From positions 2,170,001 to 2,234,000 of the forward strand of contig CP083650.1 of assembly GCA_020099315.1 (NCBI GenBank): a stretch of DNA of 64,000 nucleotides, given 5' to 3'. The DNA is from Citrobacter europaeus (lineage in GTDB: Bacteria > Pseudomonadota > Gammaproteobacteria > Enterobacterales > Enterobacteriaceae). The stretch's first letter is position 1. The number at the start of each line of letters is the position of its first letter. Positions 17,247 to 27,089 of this stretch are shown here, one piece after another. A program made the position numbers and the translations under genes. The notes under the pieces were generated by a model. The model ran no database searches and was not told the origin of the DNA. It was given only the letters and a program-made list of their open reading frames with translations.

Positions 17247-18416
17247 ATGTTGGAGTTGTTGTTTCTGCTTTTACCTGTAGCCGCTGCCTATGGGTGGTAT
17301 ATGGGTCGCAGAAGTGCGCAACAAAACAAGCAGGATGAAGCTAACCGTCTTTCCCGTGACTATGTCGCCGGGGTTAACTTCCTCCTGAGCAACCAACAAG
17401 ACAAAGCGGTGGATCTGTTCCTTGATATGCTAAAAGAGGACACAGGCACCGTTGAGGCTCATCTCACCCTCGGAAACCTGTTTCGCTCTCGCGGTGAAGT
17501 CGATCGCGCAATCCGCATCCATCAAACGCTAATGGAAAGTGCCTCGCTGACCTACGAGCAGCGTTTACTGGCCGTGCAACAACTGGGACGCGACTACATG
17601 GCCGCGGGTTTGTATGACCGCGCTGAAGACATGTTCAATCAGCTGACCGATGAAACTGATTTTCGCGTCGGCGCATTACAGCAGCTGTTGCAAATTTATC
17701 AGGCCACCAGCGAATGGCAAAAAGCCATTGATGTCGCGGAGCGTCTGGTGAAGCTTGGCAAAGACAAGCAGCGTAATGAGATAGCCCACTTCTATTGCGA
17801 ACTGGCCCTACAGCAAATGGGTAGCGACGATATGGATCGCGCCATGACGCTGTTGAAAAAAGGCGCAGCGGCAGATAAAAACAGTGCGCGGGTATCCATC
17901 ATGATGGGGCGCGTGTATATGGAGAAAGGTGATTACGCAAAGGCAGTTGAAAGCCTACAGCGGGTGATTTCCCAGGATAAAGAACTGGTCAGTGAAACGC
18001 TGGAAATGCTGCAAAGCTGCTACCAGCATCTGGGGAAAAACGATGAGTGGGTGGAGTTTTTGCGTCGGGCCGTTGAGGAGAATACTGGCGCCGCCGCCGA
18101 ACTGATGCTGGCTGATATTCTTGAAGCGCGTGAGGGTGCTGAGACAGCTCAGGTTTATATCACTCGTCAGTTGCAACGCCATCCTACGATGCGCGTGTTC
18201 CACAAACTGATGGATTACCATCTCAACGAAGCAGAAGAAGGGCGTGCCAAAGAAAGCCTGATGGTTCTGCGCGATATGGTCGGGGAGCAGGTACGCAGCA
18301 AGCCGCGCTACCGCTGCCAGAAGTGTGGTTTTACCGCGTATACGCTGTACTGGCATTGCCCATCTTGCCGTTCATGGTCAAGCATTAAGCCCATTCGCGG
18401 ACTTGATGGGCTGTAA
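17247..18416 (+). CDS. lapB: Lipopolysaccharide assembly protein B (LpxC-turnover adaptor)
   Basis: Formerly yciM. A 389-residue protein with an N-terminal membrane anchor (about residues 1-18), a long array of tetratricopeptide repeats, and a C-terminal rubredoxin-like metal site made by CQKCGF and CPSC (near residues 357-374). It presents LpxC to the FtsH protease and so limits lipid A synthesis. It directly follows lapA. The paired CxxC motifs needed for function in E. coli are intact. Confidence 0.96.
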   Translation: MLELLFLLLPVAAAYGWYMGRRSAQQNKQDEANRLSRDYVAGVNFLLSNQQDKAVDLFLDMLKEDTGTVEAHLTLGNLFRSRGEVDRAIRIHQTLMESASLTYEQRLLAVQQLGRDYMAAGLYDRAEDMFNQLTDETDFRVGALQQLLQIYQATSEWQKAIDVAERLVKLGKDKQRNEIAHFYCELALQQMGSDDMDRAMTLLKKGAAADKNSARVSIMMGRVYMEKGDYAKAVESLQRVISQDKELVSETLEMLQSCYQHLGKNDEWVEFLRRAVEENTGAAAELMLADILEAREGAETAQVYITRQLQRHPTMRVFHKLMDYHLNEAEEGRAKESLMVLRDMVGEQVRSKPRYRCQKCGFTAYTLYWHCPSCRSWSSIKPIRGLDGL

Positions 18417-18484
18417 TTTTTAAAAAAATCTCACTTTAGTTACAACATACTAGTTATATTTAATAAATCCATCCTCCAACTCCG

Positions 18485-18504
18485 CTGCCAGTTTCGCCTG
18501 GCAG
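18485..18504. other. Short inverted repeat between lapB and pyrF
   Basis: CTGCCAG and CTGGCAG pair around TTTCGC. There is no T-run, so it is at best a weak terminator or a leader hairpin of pyrF. Confidence 0.4.
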
Positions 18505-18606
18505 AAATGTAATCGCGCCTGTTAATTTTCTATTACCGCAGGTAGAATGCACGCCGTTTACCCATTTCGCGCCGCCGGAGGCGCCCATCCTCAAGAAGGT
18601 CTGGTC

Positions 18607-19344
18607 ATGACGTTTACTGCTTCATCTTCTTCTCGTGCTGTTACTGATTCTCCTGTCGTTGTCGCTCTCGATTATTCCAATCGTGATAAAGCATTAGCTT
18701 TTGTCGACAGAATTGATCCTCGTGATTGCCGTTTGAAAGTGGGCAAAGAGATGTTCACGCTTTTTGGACCTCAGATGGTTCGCGATTTACAACAGCGTGG
18801 CTTTGATGTCTTTCTTGATTTGAAATTTCATGATATTCCCAATACCACCGCGCATGCCGTTGCAGCCGCAGCCGATCTTGGTGTGTGGATGGTTAACGTT
18901 CATGCCTCTGGCGGGGCACGTATGATGACCGCAGCCCGTGAAGCCTTACTCCCTTTTGGCAAGGACGCGCCGCTGCTGATTGCGGTAACGGTTCTGACCA
19001 GTATGGAAGCCAGCGACCTCGCCGATCTTGGCGTGACGTTGTCACCTGCAGAGCATGCTGAGAGACTGGCGCGCTTAACTCAACATTGTGGTCTGGACGG
19101 GGTAGTGTGTTCAGCGCAGGAAGCGGTGCGATTCAAGCAGGCGTTTGGTCAGGCATTTAAGCTGGTGACGCCAGGGATTCGTCCGGAAGGTAGCGAGGCG
19201 GGCGATCAGCGTCGTATTATGACGCCGGAGCAGGCGCAGTTAGCCGGTGTGGATTACATGGTGATTGGTCGTCCGGTCACGCAGTCTGCGGATCCCGCGC
19301 AGACGCTGAAGATGATCAACGCCTCCCTGAAACGAGGTGCGTAA
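18607..19344 (+). CDS. pyrF: Orotidine-5'-phosphate decarboxylase
   Basis: Converts OMP to UMP, the last step of de novo pyrimidine synthesis. The 245-residue protein has the catalytic DLKFHDIPNT motif with the Asp-Lys-Asp array, and the phosphate-binding GRPVTQS near the C-terminus. The start at ATG 18607 (MTFTASS) matches E. coli; an in-frame ATG 20 codons upstream (18547) would add a Pro/Gly-rich extension without support. yciH follows immediately without a gap. Confidence 0.97.
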   Translation: MTFTASSSSRAVTDSPVVVALDYSNRDKALAFVDRIDPRDCRLKVGKEMFTLFGPQMVRDLQQRGFDVFLDLKFHDIPNTTAHAVAAAADLGVWMVNVHASGGARMMTAAREALLPFGKDAPLLIAVTVLTSMEASDLADLGVTLSPAEHAERLARLTQHCGLDGVVCSAQEAVRFKQAFGQAFKLVTPGIRPEGSEAGDQRRIMTPEQAQLAGVDYMVIGRPVTQSADPAQTLKMINASLKRGA

Positions 19345-19671
19345 ATGAACGACTCAAACTCTCGTCTGGTCTATTCAACCGACTCCGGGCGTATTGATGA
19401 ACCGAAAACGGCGCCTGAGCGCCCAAAAGGTGATGGCATTGTGCGTATCCAGCGCCAGACCAGTGGCCGCAAAGGTAAGGGAGTGTGTCTGATTACCGGT
19501 CTTGATCAAGACGATGCCGAACTGACCAAATTAGCCGCTGAACTGAAGAAAAAGTGTGGGTGTGGTGGAGCGGTAAAAGACGGTGTGATTGAAATACAGG
19601 GTGACAAACGCGACCTGATTAAATCATTGCTGGAAGCCAAAGGAATGAAGGTTAAACTGGCAGGCGGTTAA
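19345..19671 (+). CDS. yciH: SUI1/eIF1-family protein YciH
   Basis: A 108-residue homologue of eukaryotic initiation factor 1, with the SUI1 core (KGVCLITGLDQDDAEL...KKKCGCGGAVKDGVIEIQG). The E. coli protein can discriminate against aberrant initiation complexes in vitro, but its cellular role is unsettled. Its ATG immediately follows the pyrF TAA, so it is cotranscribed with pyrF. Confidence 0.95.
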   Translation: MNDSNSRLVYSTDSGRIDEPKTAPERPKGDGIVRIQRQTSGRKGKGVCLITGLDQDDAELTKLAAELKKKCGCGGAVKDGVIEIQGDKRDLIKSLLEAKGMKVKLAGG

Positions 19672-19672
19672 T

Positions 19673-19706
19673 AAAAAAAGCCACGGAAAAAATCCGTGGC
19701 TTTTTA
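19673..19706 (+). terminator. pyrF-yciH terminator
   Basis: AAAAAAGCCACGG and CCGTGGCTTTTT pair around an A-rich loop, directly after the yciH stop. The A-run on the left makes it usable from both sides; osmB converges on it. Confidence 0.92.
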
Positions 19707-19762
19707 ATAATACAGACCTGAAAAAGTAAACGTATTATTATATCGAGCCGTTCAACCGTAGA

Positions 19763-19981
19763 TTATTTACCCACCTGGTGGCCAATTATACCACCTACTG
19801 CAGCACCACCCAGCGTACCCAGCGCACTGCCATCAGTCAGGACTGCGCCACCCACTGCACCCGCACCAGCGCCGATAGCGGTGTTACGGTCTCGTTTGGA
19901 CCAGTTAGAGCAGGCACTCAGAGACATTGCCAGAGTAATTGCCAGAATGGCGGCGGTCATTTTTTTGCTCGTTACTAACAT
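19763..19981 (-). CDS. osmB: Osmotically inducible lipoprotein B
   Basis: A 72-residue outer-membrane lipoprotein. The signal peptide ends in the lipobox LSAC (Cys at residue 24), followed by SNWSKRDRN and then a Gly/Ala-rich glycine-zipper-like tail (GAGAGAVGG..., LGGAAVGGIIG). E. coli osmB responds to osmotic stress, stationary phase and the Rcs system. The 250-base region upstream (to 20249) contains no other gene and presumably holds its promoters. Confidence 0.95.
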   Translation of the reverse strand: MLVTSKKMTAAILAITLAMSLSACSNWSKRDRNTAIGAGAGAVGGAVLTDGSALGTLGGAAVGGIIGHQVGK

Positions 19982-20211
19982 AATACTTTCTCCTGAATTA
20001 TTGATTCACGGAATCCAGTGTTCTTTAAGAATAGCGCTAAATTAAGACTATAGAAGATATTTCCGTGAAACCGTGTAGCGAAGGCATTACAAACACTATC
20101 CTGAAGTAGGATGTTCGTTCCTGTTATATCGCTAACATTAATTTTACGACTTTATCCTGTTAACGACAGGTAAAAAGTCTTAATTGGACTGTCAGATAAC
20201 TCTCAGAGAGG

Positions 20212-20239
20212 AGATGATTTGCCTGCTGACAAATCATCT
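20212..20239. other. Inverted repeat downstream of yciT
   Basis: AGATGATTTG (20212-20221) and CAAATCATCT (20230-20239) are perfect 10-base complements. They lie just after the yciT stop but without a T-run on either strand. It may be a weak terminator or RNA stabiliser. Confidence 0.45.
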
Positions 20240-20249
20240 GCTGAAGATT

Positions 20250-21002
20250 TTATGCGTGGGCATCAATGATATTGACGGTCAATCCTGAATGCTCGAGCTG
20301 CATTTGCACGCTGGCACTGAGTCTGGAGTCCGTCACTACACGGCTGAATCGCTCTAACGGACCCAACGTGTAAGGGTGGATGGCTTCGAATTTTGAGCTG
20401 TCGGTTAGCACAATGACTTCTGCGCCTTTTTCCAGCACCGCGTTAACCACGTCAGAACGCATCATGTCGCGTCCGGTAAAGCCGGTGTCTGCTTGCCAGC
20501 CATCAATGCCGATAAAGGCCTTGCTGAAGTGTACCTGCTGGATAAACTGGCGAGTTAAAGGGCCGACCATACTCTCGCTTTTTTTCTGGTAAATTCCACC
20601 GAGAAGAATTACCTCGCAGGAGGTTTCTTTCAGCAGATGGGCAATGTAGCTGCTCACAGTGATAATGGTGACATCCTTTTGCTCAGCCAATGTTCTGGCC
20701 AGAAGCGCATTGCTGCTGCCGTTTTCAATGAACACGGACTCGCCTGGGCTTACCAGCGATGCGGCGAATTCAGCCAGCTCACGCTTCAGGGTGAAATTGG
20801 TCATCATGCGTGTTTCAACATCATCGCTGTTCAATGAAACAGCAAAGCCGTGCGCTCGGCGTAAATAACTCTGTTTTTCCAGCGTGTTCAGATCCTGTCG
20901 GATCGTCACTTCTGATACGCCGGTGAGTTTTGCCAGATCGGCGACGCTCATCTGACCTTTGTCGGTCACCATCTGCAAAATAGATTGTTGTCGGGAATTC
21001 AT
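20250..21002 (-). CDS. yciT: DeoR-family transcriptional regulator YciT
   Basis: A 250-residue regulator with the N-terminal DeoR helix-turn-helix (ADLAKLTGVSEVTIRQDLNTL, about residues 18-40) and a sugar-phosphate-isomerase-like sensor domain (FIENGSSNALLA, FIGIDGW). The ligand is unknown; the E. coli orthologue has been linked to osmotic-stress genes. It lies between osmB and yciZ on the minus strand. Confidence 0.92.
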   Translation of the reverse strand: MNSRQQSILQMVTDKGQMSVADLAKLTGVSEVTIRQDLNTLEKQSYLRRAHGFAVSLNSDDVETRMMTNFTLKRELAEFAASLVSPGESVFIENGSSNALLARTLAEQKDVTIITVSSYIAHLLKETSCEVILLGGIYQKKSESMVGPLTRQFIQQVHFSKAFIGIDGWQADTGFTGRDMMRSDVVNAVLEKGAEVIVLTDSSKFEAIHPYTLGPLERFSRVVTDSRLSASVQMQLEHSGLTVNIIDAHA

Positions 21003-21097
21003 AGTATTAATTTTATAGCGATATCGTATCGGAAATTAAACGGAAACTGCATTATCCGCAGTTTGCTGATAGCAGCGACATCAAAAGTGCGATGTCA

Positions 21098-21280
21098 TCA
21101 GATCTCCCACGGAGCCTTAGGCTTTTTCGCCAAAGATTCGGTATCTTCTTTGACAGTGTTTAACAGTTCAGCCTTCAGAATTTCAAGGTTATGGATGGCT
21201 GAGTGGTAATCACCTGCAACGAGGATATCCAGCACGGTATCAATACGTTCGGCCAGACGCTGAGCGTCGATATCAGACAT
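21098..21280 (-). CDS. yciZ: Small conserved protein YciZ
   Basis: A 60-residue protein, probably helical (ERIDTVLDILVAGDYHSAIHNLEILKAELL), resembling E. coli YciZ of the UPF0509 family. Function unknown. I start at MSDIDAQ (21280): AGGA lies nine bases upstream, overlapping the two earlier ATG codons that would add MMT. The tail KKPKAPWEI keeps the PWEI end of the family. Confidence 0.87.
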   Translation of the reverse strand: MSDIDAQRLAERIDTVLDILVAGDYHSAIHNLEILKAELLNTVKEDTESLAKKPKAPWEI

Positions 21281-21462
21281 GGTCATCATCCTAATGGCAA
21301 TAGAGTTTGAATTTCATGATGCAGAATTTCATGGCAAAAGAGAAGGGAAAAATAGTATTAACCTGAACGATTGGAGAATATTATATATTCTGTGATTACA
21401 TGCAGATAAGATCTCCATGTAATGTCCATTTATGGCTATTCACTACGTATAATTTCTCTACA

Positions 21463-23454
21463 TTAACGCAATTTTTTACTCAGATGTCGGCGATACCAAC
21501 GTTCAAATGCGGCTGCTGGCATTGGTTTAGCGAATAAAAACCCCTGACGCTCATTGACGCCATTTTTGGTCAGAAACGCATCCTCTTTCGCGCTTTCCAC
21601 GCCTTCAGCAATCACCTGCAGGTTGAGCGCCTGTGCTACTGCAACAATGGCTCGCACCAGCGACTGTGAAATGGATTGCTTGTGTACATCTCGGACAAAG
21701 GTCTGATCCAGTTTAATTGCATCCAGCGGGAAGCGGGCCAGTTGCGACAGCGACGAATAACCGGTACCAAAATCATCCAAATGGATTTGCGCTCCCAACT
21801 GGCTAAATTGCTGAATAACGGACAACGCCAGTTGTTCATTTTCAATCAGGCTGCTTTCCGTTAATTCAACATCGATGGGGCAATACTCAAAGTTGAGTTC
21901 CTGAAGTACCTGCTTCAGTGCGGTAAAAAGCGTCTGGTCGGCGAGCTGGCGGGCAGAAACGTTTACCGCCACGCGCAGGTTTATGCCCTTGGCGCGCCAT
22001 TTCGCGACCTGGCGCACTACGTCGAGAATAACCCAACGACCCAGCGGGACGATGAGCCCCGATTCCTCGGCGTAGGAGATAAACTCCAGTGGGGGAATGA
22101 GGCCACGTTCCGGGGACTGCCAGCGTACCAGCGCCTCCAGACTACGCACTTCACCGCGCCAGGTTATCTTTGGCTGATAATGGATAACCAACTGATCGTT
22201 TTCCAGCGCCTTACGCAGATTGGTATCCAGCCACAGATATTCAAATACGCGCTGATTCATTTCCGGAGAGAAAACACAAAACTGTCCGCGACCGCCTTCT
22301 TTTGCGGTGTACATGGCTGTATCCGCATTACGAATGACGCTCTCGCAGTCCTGACCATGCTGAGGGGCGAGGGAAATACCAATAGAGCATCCGGTATAGA
22401 TTTCAATCAGGCCGATGCGAAATGGCTGGCGCAGGCGCGTCAGAATGCGTGATGCGGTAGCTTCCAGTGTGCCCTGGGATGTTTCGGTGGCCAGGACAAT
22501 GAATTCATCGCCGCCAAACCGCGCCAGTATCTGGTTGTCGTCGAGACAACTGAGGATTGCCAGCGATACGCTTTGTAATAATTGATCGCCAAACATATGC
22601 CCGTAGGCATCGTTTACCTTTTTGAAGTTATCCAGATCGAGGTACACAATCCCGACCTGCGTATCGCCTGCGTTCTCAATCGCATTGCCGATCAGTTCAT
22701 GAATTGCGTTGCGGTTAGGTAAGCCTGTGATGGAGTCGGTATTTGCCAACACCCGCAGTCGCTCCTGCGCGCGGCGTTCTTCAGTGATATCGGTCCCGGA
22801 ACAGATCAGAAATATTTCGTTCTTGCCGCTACCGTTATGCACAAATTTATTGCGAAACAGAAACAGACGCTGGCCTTTGCAGGTTTTCACCCAGCGCTCA
22901 ACCTCATACGAATTACCTTCGCGGAAAAAGACCTCGATATTGCGCCGTGAAGCCGCAGCCTCACGTCGACTCATAAATAATGTGAATACACTTTGGCCAA
23001 TAACTTCACGTTCTTTGAGGCCAGTGTACTCTTCACACAGGCGATTAAACCGCTGAATGTTGCCCATCCGGTCAAGAATGACAATAACGGAATTGGCTTC
23101 AGAAACGACCTGTTCGGCAAAAGAGAGCCCGTGAGCCAGGTCGCGGGCGACGGAAGGGGTGTCATCCCAGGCGGATGCGCTTCCGGCCCATTCGCGTTTA
23201 TTGATTTTTCGACCGACCAGATGCACTGGTATGTCATCATCTTCAATGGGCAACGTCATTAACAGACTTGACGTAATCACCGTCATCTCGCGAATGCGAT
23301 CGGCTTGTTCAGGTGATAACTCGATGGTCTGATCGGCGCCTGACGTTTCGTCGATAGAGAAATGCAGGATGTTGCAATCCTCTGACAAACGCCAGTAGGG
23401 GTTATGAGTGCCCACATAGCTATACAACGTAACCAGCTCCCGGACGTCTTTCAT
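21463..23454 (-). CDS. pdeR: Cyclic-di-GMP phosphodiesterase PdeR (PAS-GGDEF-EAL)
   Basis: Also gmr or yciR. A 663-residue c-di-GMP hydrolase that in E. coli acts as the trigger enzyme controlling DgcM, MlrA and the curli regulator csgD. A PAS domain (SVIVILDRMGNIQRFN onward), a GGDEF domain with intact ARFGGDEF, and an EAL domain with EALVRW, DDFGTGYSSL and VIAEGVE are present in order. The start at MKDVREL matches E. coli; an in-frame ATG at 23508 would add 18 residues (MATLTFEAL...) and lacks a better ribosome site. Confidence 0.93.
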   Translation of the reverse strand: MKDVRELVTLYSYVGTHNPYWRLSEDCNILHFSIDETSGADQTIELSPEQADRIREMTVITSSLLMTLPIEDDDIPVHLVGRKINKREWAGSASAWDDTPSVARDLAHGLSFAEQVVSEANSVIVILDRMGNIQRFNRLCEEYTGLKEREVIGQSVFTLFMSRREAAASRRNIEVFFREGNSYEVERWVKTCKGQRLFLFRNKFVHNGSGKNEIFLICSGTDITEERRAQERLRVLANTDSITGLPNRNAIHELIGNAIENAGDTQVGIVYLDLDNFKKVNDAYGHMFGDQLLQSVSLAILSCLDDNQILARFGGDEFIVLATETSQGTLEATASRILTRLRQPFRIGLIEIYTGCSIGISLAPQHGQDCESVIRNADTAMYTAKEGGRGQFCVFSPEMNQRVFEYLWLDTNLRKALENDQLVIHYQPKITWRGEVRSLEALVRWQSPERGLIPPLEFISYAEESGLIVPLGRWVILDVVRQVAKWRAKGINLRVAVNVSARQLADQTLFTALKQVLQELNFEYCPIDVELTESSLIENEQLALSVIQQFSQLGAQIHLDDFGTGYSSLSQLARFPLDAIKLDQTFVRDVHKQSISQSLVRAIVAVAQALNLQVIAEGVESAKEDAFLTKNGVNERQGFLFAKPMPAAAFERWYRRHLSKKLR

Positions 23455-23664
23455 GATGTGTACTATCCCGTTTAAAGCGCATAGAGCCTCAAAAGTAAGG
23501 GTAGCCATGATTCATTCAGGGTGATTATGGCTGAACGTATTGTTTTTTTTATATATTTATGTGTAATCCAGAATCCGTAAAAAGCAAAGCAAACGGAACT
23601 GAAAATAGTAAAAAAATAATTTTGACCGATTGAAAGAAGTGTAGTGCCTGGTGGGAATTTGGGC

Positions 23665-23704
23665 GGAAAAAAGAAAACGACCTTTCACAAAATGAGAAAG
23701 GTCG
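23665..23704 (-). terminator. rnb rho-independent terminator
   Basis: On the minus strand CGACCTTTC and GAAAGGTCG form a stem around TCATTTTGT, followed by TTTTCTTTTTT. It begins 16 bases after the rnb stop. Confidence 0.92.
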
Positions 23705-23719
23705 CTGGATTACGACATT

Positions 23720-25654
23720 TTACATGGCGGGACGTGCGATAACGCTGCGGGTTTCCATCCGCACTTCGGCGATAGTTACGTCAATCACATCCGTGACTTT
23801 GTAAACCACTTCACCTTTAATTTGTACAGTGCCGCTTTCCTGGCTGCATACCAGTTCGTCACGAACGGCGTGCAGGAACGGGGCAGGAATAAATGCAACA
23901 GCGCCATTATCAATTAAACGCACACGCATGCCGCCACGGCTGACGTCAATGATCTCGGCGGCAAAGCGGGTATCGGTCCCGGCTTTGTCGCTCAGGAAAC
24001 GGGCGTATAACCAGTCACCAACATCACGCTCAGCCATCCGGTTCAGGCGACGACGTTCCGCCATTTGCACGGTGGTATCATCCTGAGGGCGGGCGATGTT
24101 TTCACCTTTGATGACGGCCTTAAGCAGGCGGTGGTTGATCATATCGCCATACTTACGAATAGGAGATGTCCAGGTGGCATAAGCCTCCAGACCCAGCCCA
24201 AAGTGCGGACCTGGCTCGATACTTATTTCAGCGTAAGACTGGAAGCGGCGAATTCGACTGTCGAGGAAACCAGAAGGCTGCGCATCCAGTTCGCGGCGCA
24301 GTTTGCAGAAACCTTCCAGCGTCAGGACCTCTTCGGCATCCACGTGCATACCATGGGTTTTCAGCAGCGCGGCCAGAGCGTCGGCGTTAGCGGGGTCAAA
24401 TCCCATATGGACGTTATAAATACCGAAGCCCAGCTTGTCGCGAAGCACGCGGGCGGCACAAATGTTCGCCGCAATCATGGATTCTTCCACGATACGGTTT
24501 GCGATGCGGCGTGGCTCTGCGACGATGTCCAGCACTTCGCCTTTTTCACCCAGAACGAAACGGTAATCCGGGCGATCTTTAAACACCAGTGCATGATTAT
24601 GACGCCACTCACCACGACTCAGGCAAATACGGTGCAGCAGGCGGATTTGTTCAGCAATCGCGTCGTTTTCAGGCTGCCAGTCGCCTGCGCCTTCCAGCCA
24701 GTCGGAGACGTTGTCGTAGACCAACTTCGCTTTCGACTCAATCGTTGCTGCGAAGAACGTGATGTTGTCTTCAATCGCGCCATCCGCGGTGATGGTCATC
24801 CGACATGCCAGAACCGGACGCTCAACGTTTGCACGCAGAGAGCACAAATCGTCAGACAGTTCACGTGGCAGCATCGGGATATTGAATCCCGGCAGATAGT
24901 TAGTAAACGCGCGAATTTTTGCCGTTTTATCCAGTTTGCTGCCTTCTGCAATCCAGGCGGTAGGATCGGCAATGGCGACAGTTAATTGCAATTTGCCGTC
25001 GGCCAGTTCTTCAGCATACAGCGCATCGTCCATATCTTCGGTGCTGGCGCTGTCGATAGTGACAAAGTTGAGGGCGGTTAAGTCCTCACGAACCAGACCT
25101 TCATCCAGCATCTCAGTTGCCACACCGTCCGGTGCTTCTTTTTCGAGATTATGGCGTGCCAGCGTGACCCACCACGGAACAAAGTGGTCATCAGCAAACG
25201 TGATAAATTGGGTTAACTCGGCATAGAAGGTGCGATCGCCTTTCAGCGGGTGGCGGCGCATTTCAGCTACGGCCCAATCACCTTCTTTAAATTCATGCTC
25301 GACGCCGCGGGCGGCACGGCAAGGAATAGCATCTTTCAGTAACGGATGATCTGGCACAATCGCCAGGCGGTCATTTTTGCCCTGAACTTTACCCACGAAG
25401 CGCGTCAGGAAGGGTTCGATCAGTTCTTCCGGCTCGGCAGATTCACGATCTTTTTCTGTATGGATAACCGCTACTATACGGTCGCCATGCATGACTTTTT
25501 TCATCTGCGGGGGCGGAATGAAATAGCTTTTTTGTGCATCGACTTCCAGGAAGCCAAAGCCTTTTTCCGTGGCTTTTACCACCCCTTCAGCACGTGGCGT
25601 CTGGGAATGCAGTTGCTGTTTAAGCTGCGCTAGCAGCGGGTTGTCCTGAAGCAT
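23720..25654 (-). CDS. rnb: Exoribonuclease II
   Basis: Processive 3'-5' hydrolytic exoribonuclease for single-stranded RNA. The 644-residue protein has N-terminal cold-shock-type RNA-binding domains, the RNB catalytic domain with the acidic cluster in FVTIDSASTEDMDDAL, the YATWTSPIRKYGDMINH motif, and a C-terminal S1 domain. Length matches the E. coli enzyme. Translation starts at ATG 25654 in a short intergenic region shared with yciW upstream. Confidence 0.97.
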   Translation of the reverse strand: MLQDNPLLAQLKQQLHSQTPRAEGVVKATEKGFGFLEVDAQKSYFIPPPQMKKVMHGDRIVAVIHTEKDRESAEPEELIEPFLTRFVGKVQGKNDRLAIVPDHPLLKDAIPCRAARGVEHEFKEGDWAVAEMRRHPLKGDRTFYAELTQFITFADDHFVPWWVTLARHNLEKEAPDGVATEMLDEGLVREDLTALNFVTIDSASTEDMDDALYAEELADGKLQLTVAIADPTAWIAEGSKLDKTAKIRAFTNYLPGFNIPMLPRELSDDLCSLRANVERPVLACRMTITADGAIEDNITFFAATIESKAKLVYDNVSDWLEGAGDWQPENDAIAEQIRLLHRICLSRGEWRHNHALVFKDRPDYRFVLGEKGEVLDIVAEPRRIANRIVEESMIAANICAARVLRDKLGFGIYNVHMGFDPANADALAALLKTHGMHVDAEEVLTLEGFCKLRRELDAQPSGFLDSRIRRFQSYAEISIEPGPHFGLGLEAYATWTSPIRKYGDMINHRLLKAVIKGENIARPQDDTTVQMAERRRLNRMAERDVGDWLYARFLSDKAGTDTRFAAEIIDVSRGGMRVRLIDNGAVAFIPAPFLHAVRDELVCSQESGTVQIKGEVVYKVTDVIDVTIAEVRMETRSVIARPAM

Positions 25655-25743
25655 AATTGTCTATTTTCGTGGCTAAAAGAGCGGCTGACAGTTTTACGCG
25701 ATTCTATCAGTTGCGGCAAGCGCTCTTTCAGTAAGTGGATCGG

Positions 25744-26889
25744 TTAACAAGTCTCGCCCAGCGCGATTTTCAAGCGATTCAACCATCCGCACAATCCGCT
25801 CCAGGCCAGCAGGTTAATCGCTTGTTCAGAGGAGATGTCCTGATCGAACAAGGGAGTTAACAGCGCGGCGCTAAAGCGGTCAGGCGCTCGGGTTAGCCAT
25901 TGTACCGCCTGCAGGGTGACGCGCTCAACCGGATGTCGTTGTTCCCAACGCTGTAATTCACGCTCATCCAGGCGAAGCAGGGCGATGACCTCGGCTAATT
26001 CATTTGCTGTGTGAGTATGTTCATTAAAGCAGGCCACGCTGCCGTTAATCCGTGACGTCATTAGCACCGTCAGAGAAAATGCCCGCGCCGGTACAGCGCT
26101 GCGCCGGGTACTGGAAATAAGCGTCGCAAGTAAATCCAAAATGACCGGTGAATGAATCAGTAATGGCACCAGAGCTTGCAGTTCATCGGGATAACGTCTG
26201 GTCGCCGCCTCATCAAGACCAGGATGTTTTTCTATCGGGAATGGCGCAGCGTGCCAGGTTGTGTTTGTTGCATTAAATGGCGCAGCGTGAGCGAATTGCT
26301 GTATATCCAGTCCCGGAATTCGGCGTACCGGATGTCCGGACCAGGCCTGAAACAGGGCTACGATACGGGCCTGAAAACCGACGAATCCGATAATTTGATT
26401 CATCAAAATGGTATCGCTGGTGGTCAGCCCGACAGCATCCAGGTGCTGGCGATCGCGTGCACCTATCACGGCAGGAGAGCTGGCAAGTTGACGCGCATAT
26501 TGGGTGATTTGCGCCAGTCGATGGTTACTCTCCCGTGAGGAGTCCGGCCCAGGAAGCGGTGTTAAACGTGCGGCATAGTGATTACACAATCGCTGGACGC
26601 CATACACCTGAGCGACAGTTAAGGCTGTACTCATCCGATCATAGGCGCTGAATGTGTGCATCTGATCCTGGTTTACATGAGCCGGGAAGAGGATCTGGGC
26701 GAGTTTACGGGCAGGAGTTAACCAGGATTGAAAAGGCAAAAGGGCGTCATCAGGTATCGCCAGATCCAGTAAAAAGCTGTCGTCGACATGAGCGGCTTCC
26801 GGCACCAGCGGCAAAACATCTTGCGGGTACGTGCTGGATTGCGTCTCATGATACCAGTGGCTTTTGCCTTCAATTCGGCGTTGTTCCAT
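25744..26889 (-). CDS. yciW: Peroxidase/carboxymuconolactone-decarboxylase-like protein YciW
   Basis: A 381-residue protein of the alkylhydroperoxidase-like class, orthologous by position and sequence to E. coli YciW. Expression of that gene depends on CysB and it has been linked to cysteine metabolism; the reaction is not known. Start at MEQRRIEGK (26889): AAGGA lies six bases upstream and the E. coli protein begins here, whereas the longer reading from 26934 adds 15 residues without support. It lies upstream of and in the same direction as rnb. Confidence 0.87.
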   Translation of the reverse strand: MEQRRIEGKSHWYHETQSSTYPQDVLPLVPEAAHVDDSFLLDLAIPDDALLPFQSWLTPARKLAQILFPAHVNQDQMHTFSAYDRMSTALTVAQVYGVQRLCNHYAARLTPLPGPDSSRESNHRLAQITQYARQLASSPAVIGARDRQHLDAVGLTTSDTILMNQIIGFVGFQARIVALFQAWSGHPVRRIPGLDIQQFAHAAPFNATNTTWHAAPFPIEKHPGLDEAATRRYPDELQALVPLLIHSPVILDLLATLISSTRRSAVPARAFSLTVLMTSRINGSVACFNEHTHTANELAEVIALLRLDERELQRWEQRHPVERVTLQAVQWLTRAPDRFSAALLTPLFDQDISSEQAINLLAWSGLCGWLNRLKIALGETC

Positions 26890-27052
26890 GGGCGGTCCTT
26901 GGTCTAAAAAGTGGCGACCCGGACACGTCGTCATACCACTACGCCGGATCGTTTGCGCTGCAATATCCTGACGTAAGCAGAAGAGGGGATGAAAGATTGT
27001 TACGTGATAATAAATATCAGAAAAGCATATATGGCGGCGGGTAGAGAAGAGT

Positions 27053-27075
27053 CATGGGCGGGTTAATTCCGCCCA
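27053..27075 (-). terminator. Hairpin after fabI
   Basis: ATGGGCGG and CCGCCCAT pair around GTTAATT immediately beyond the fabI stop. The T-run is poor, so the terminator call is moderate. Confidence 0.55.
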
Positions 27076-27089
27076 TTGGGGACTTACGA

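Noticed and set aside
18547..18606. N-terminal extension of pyrF from ATG 18547
   Set aside because: The added 20 residues have no counterpart in E. coli PyrF and the region is the expected leader.
24065..24985. 306-codon open frame opposite rnb
   Set aside because: It is wholly antisense to the well-conserved RNase II gene, has no recognisable motif, and reflects codon bias of rnb.
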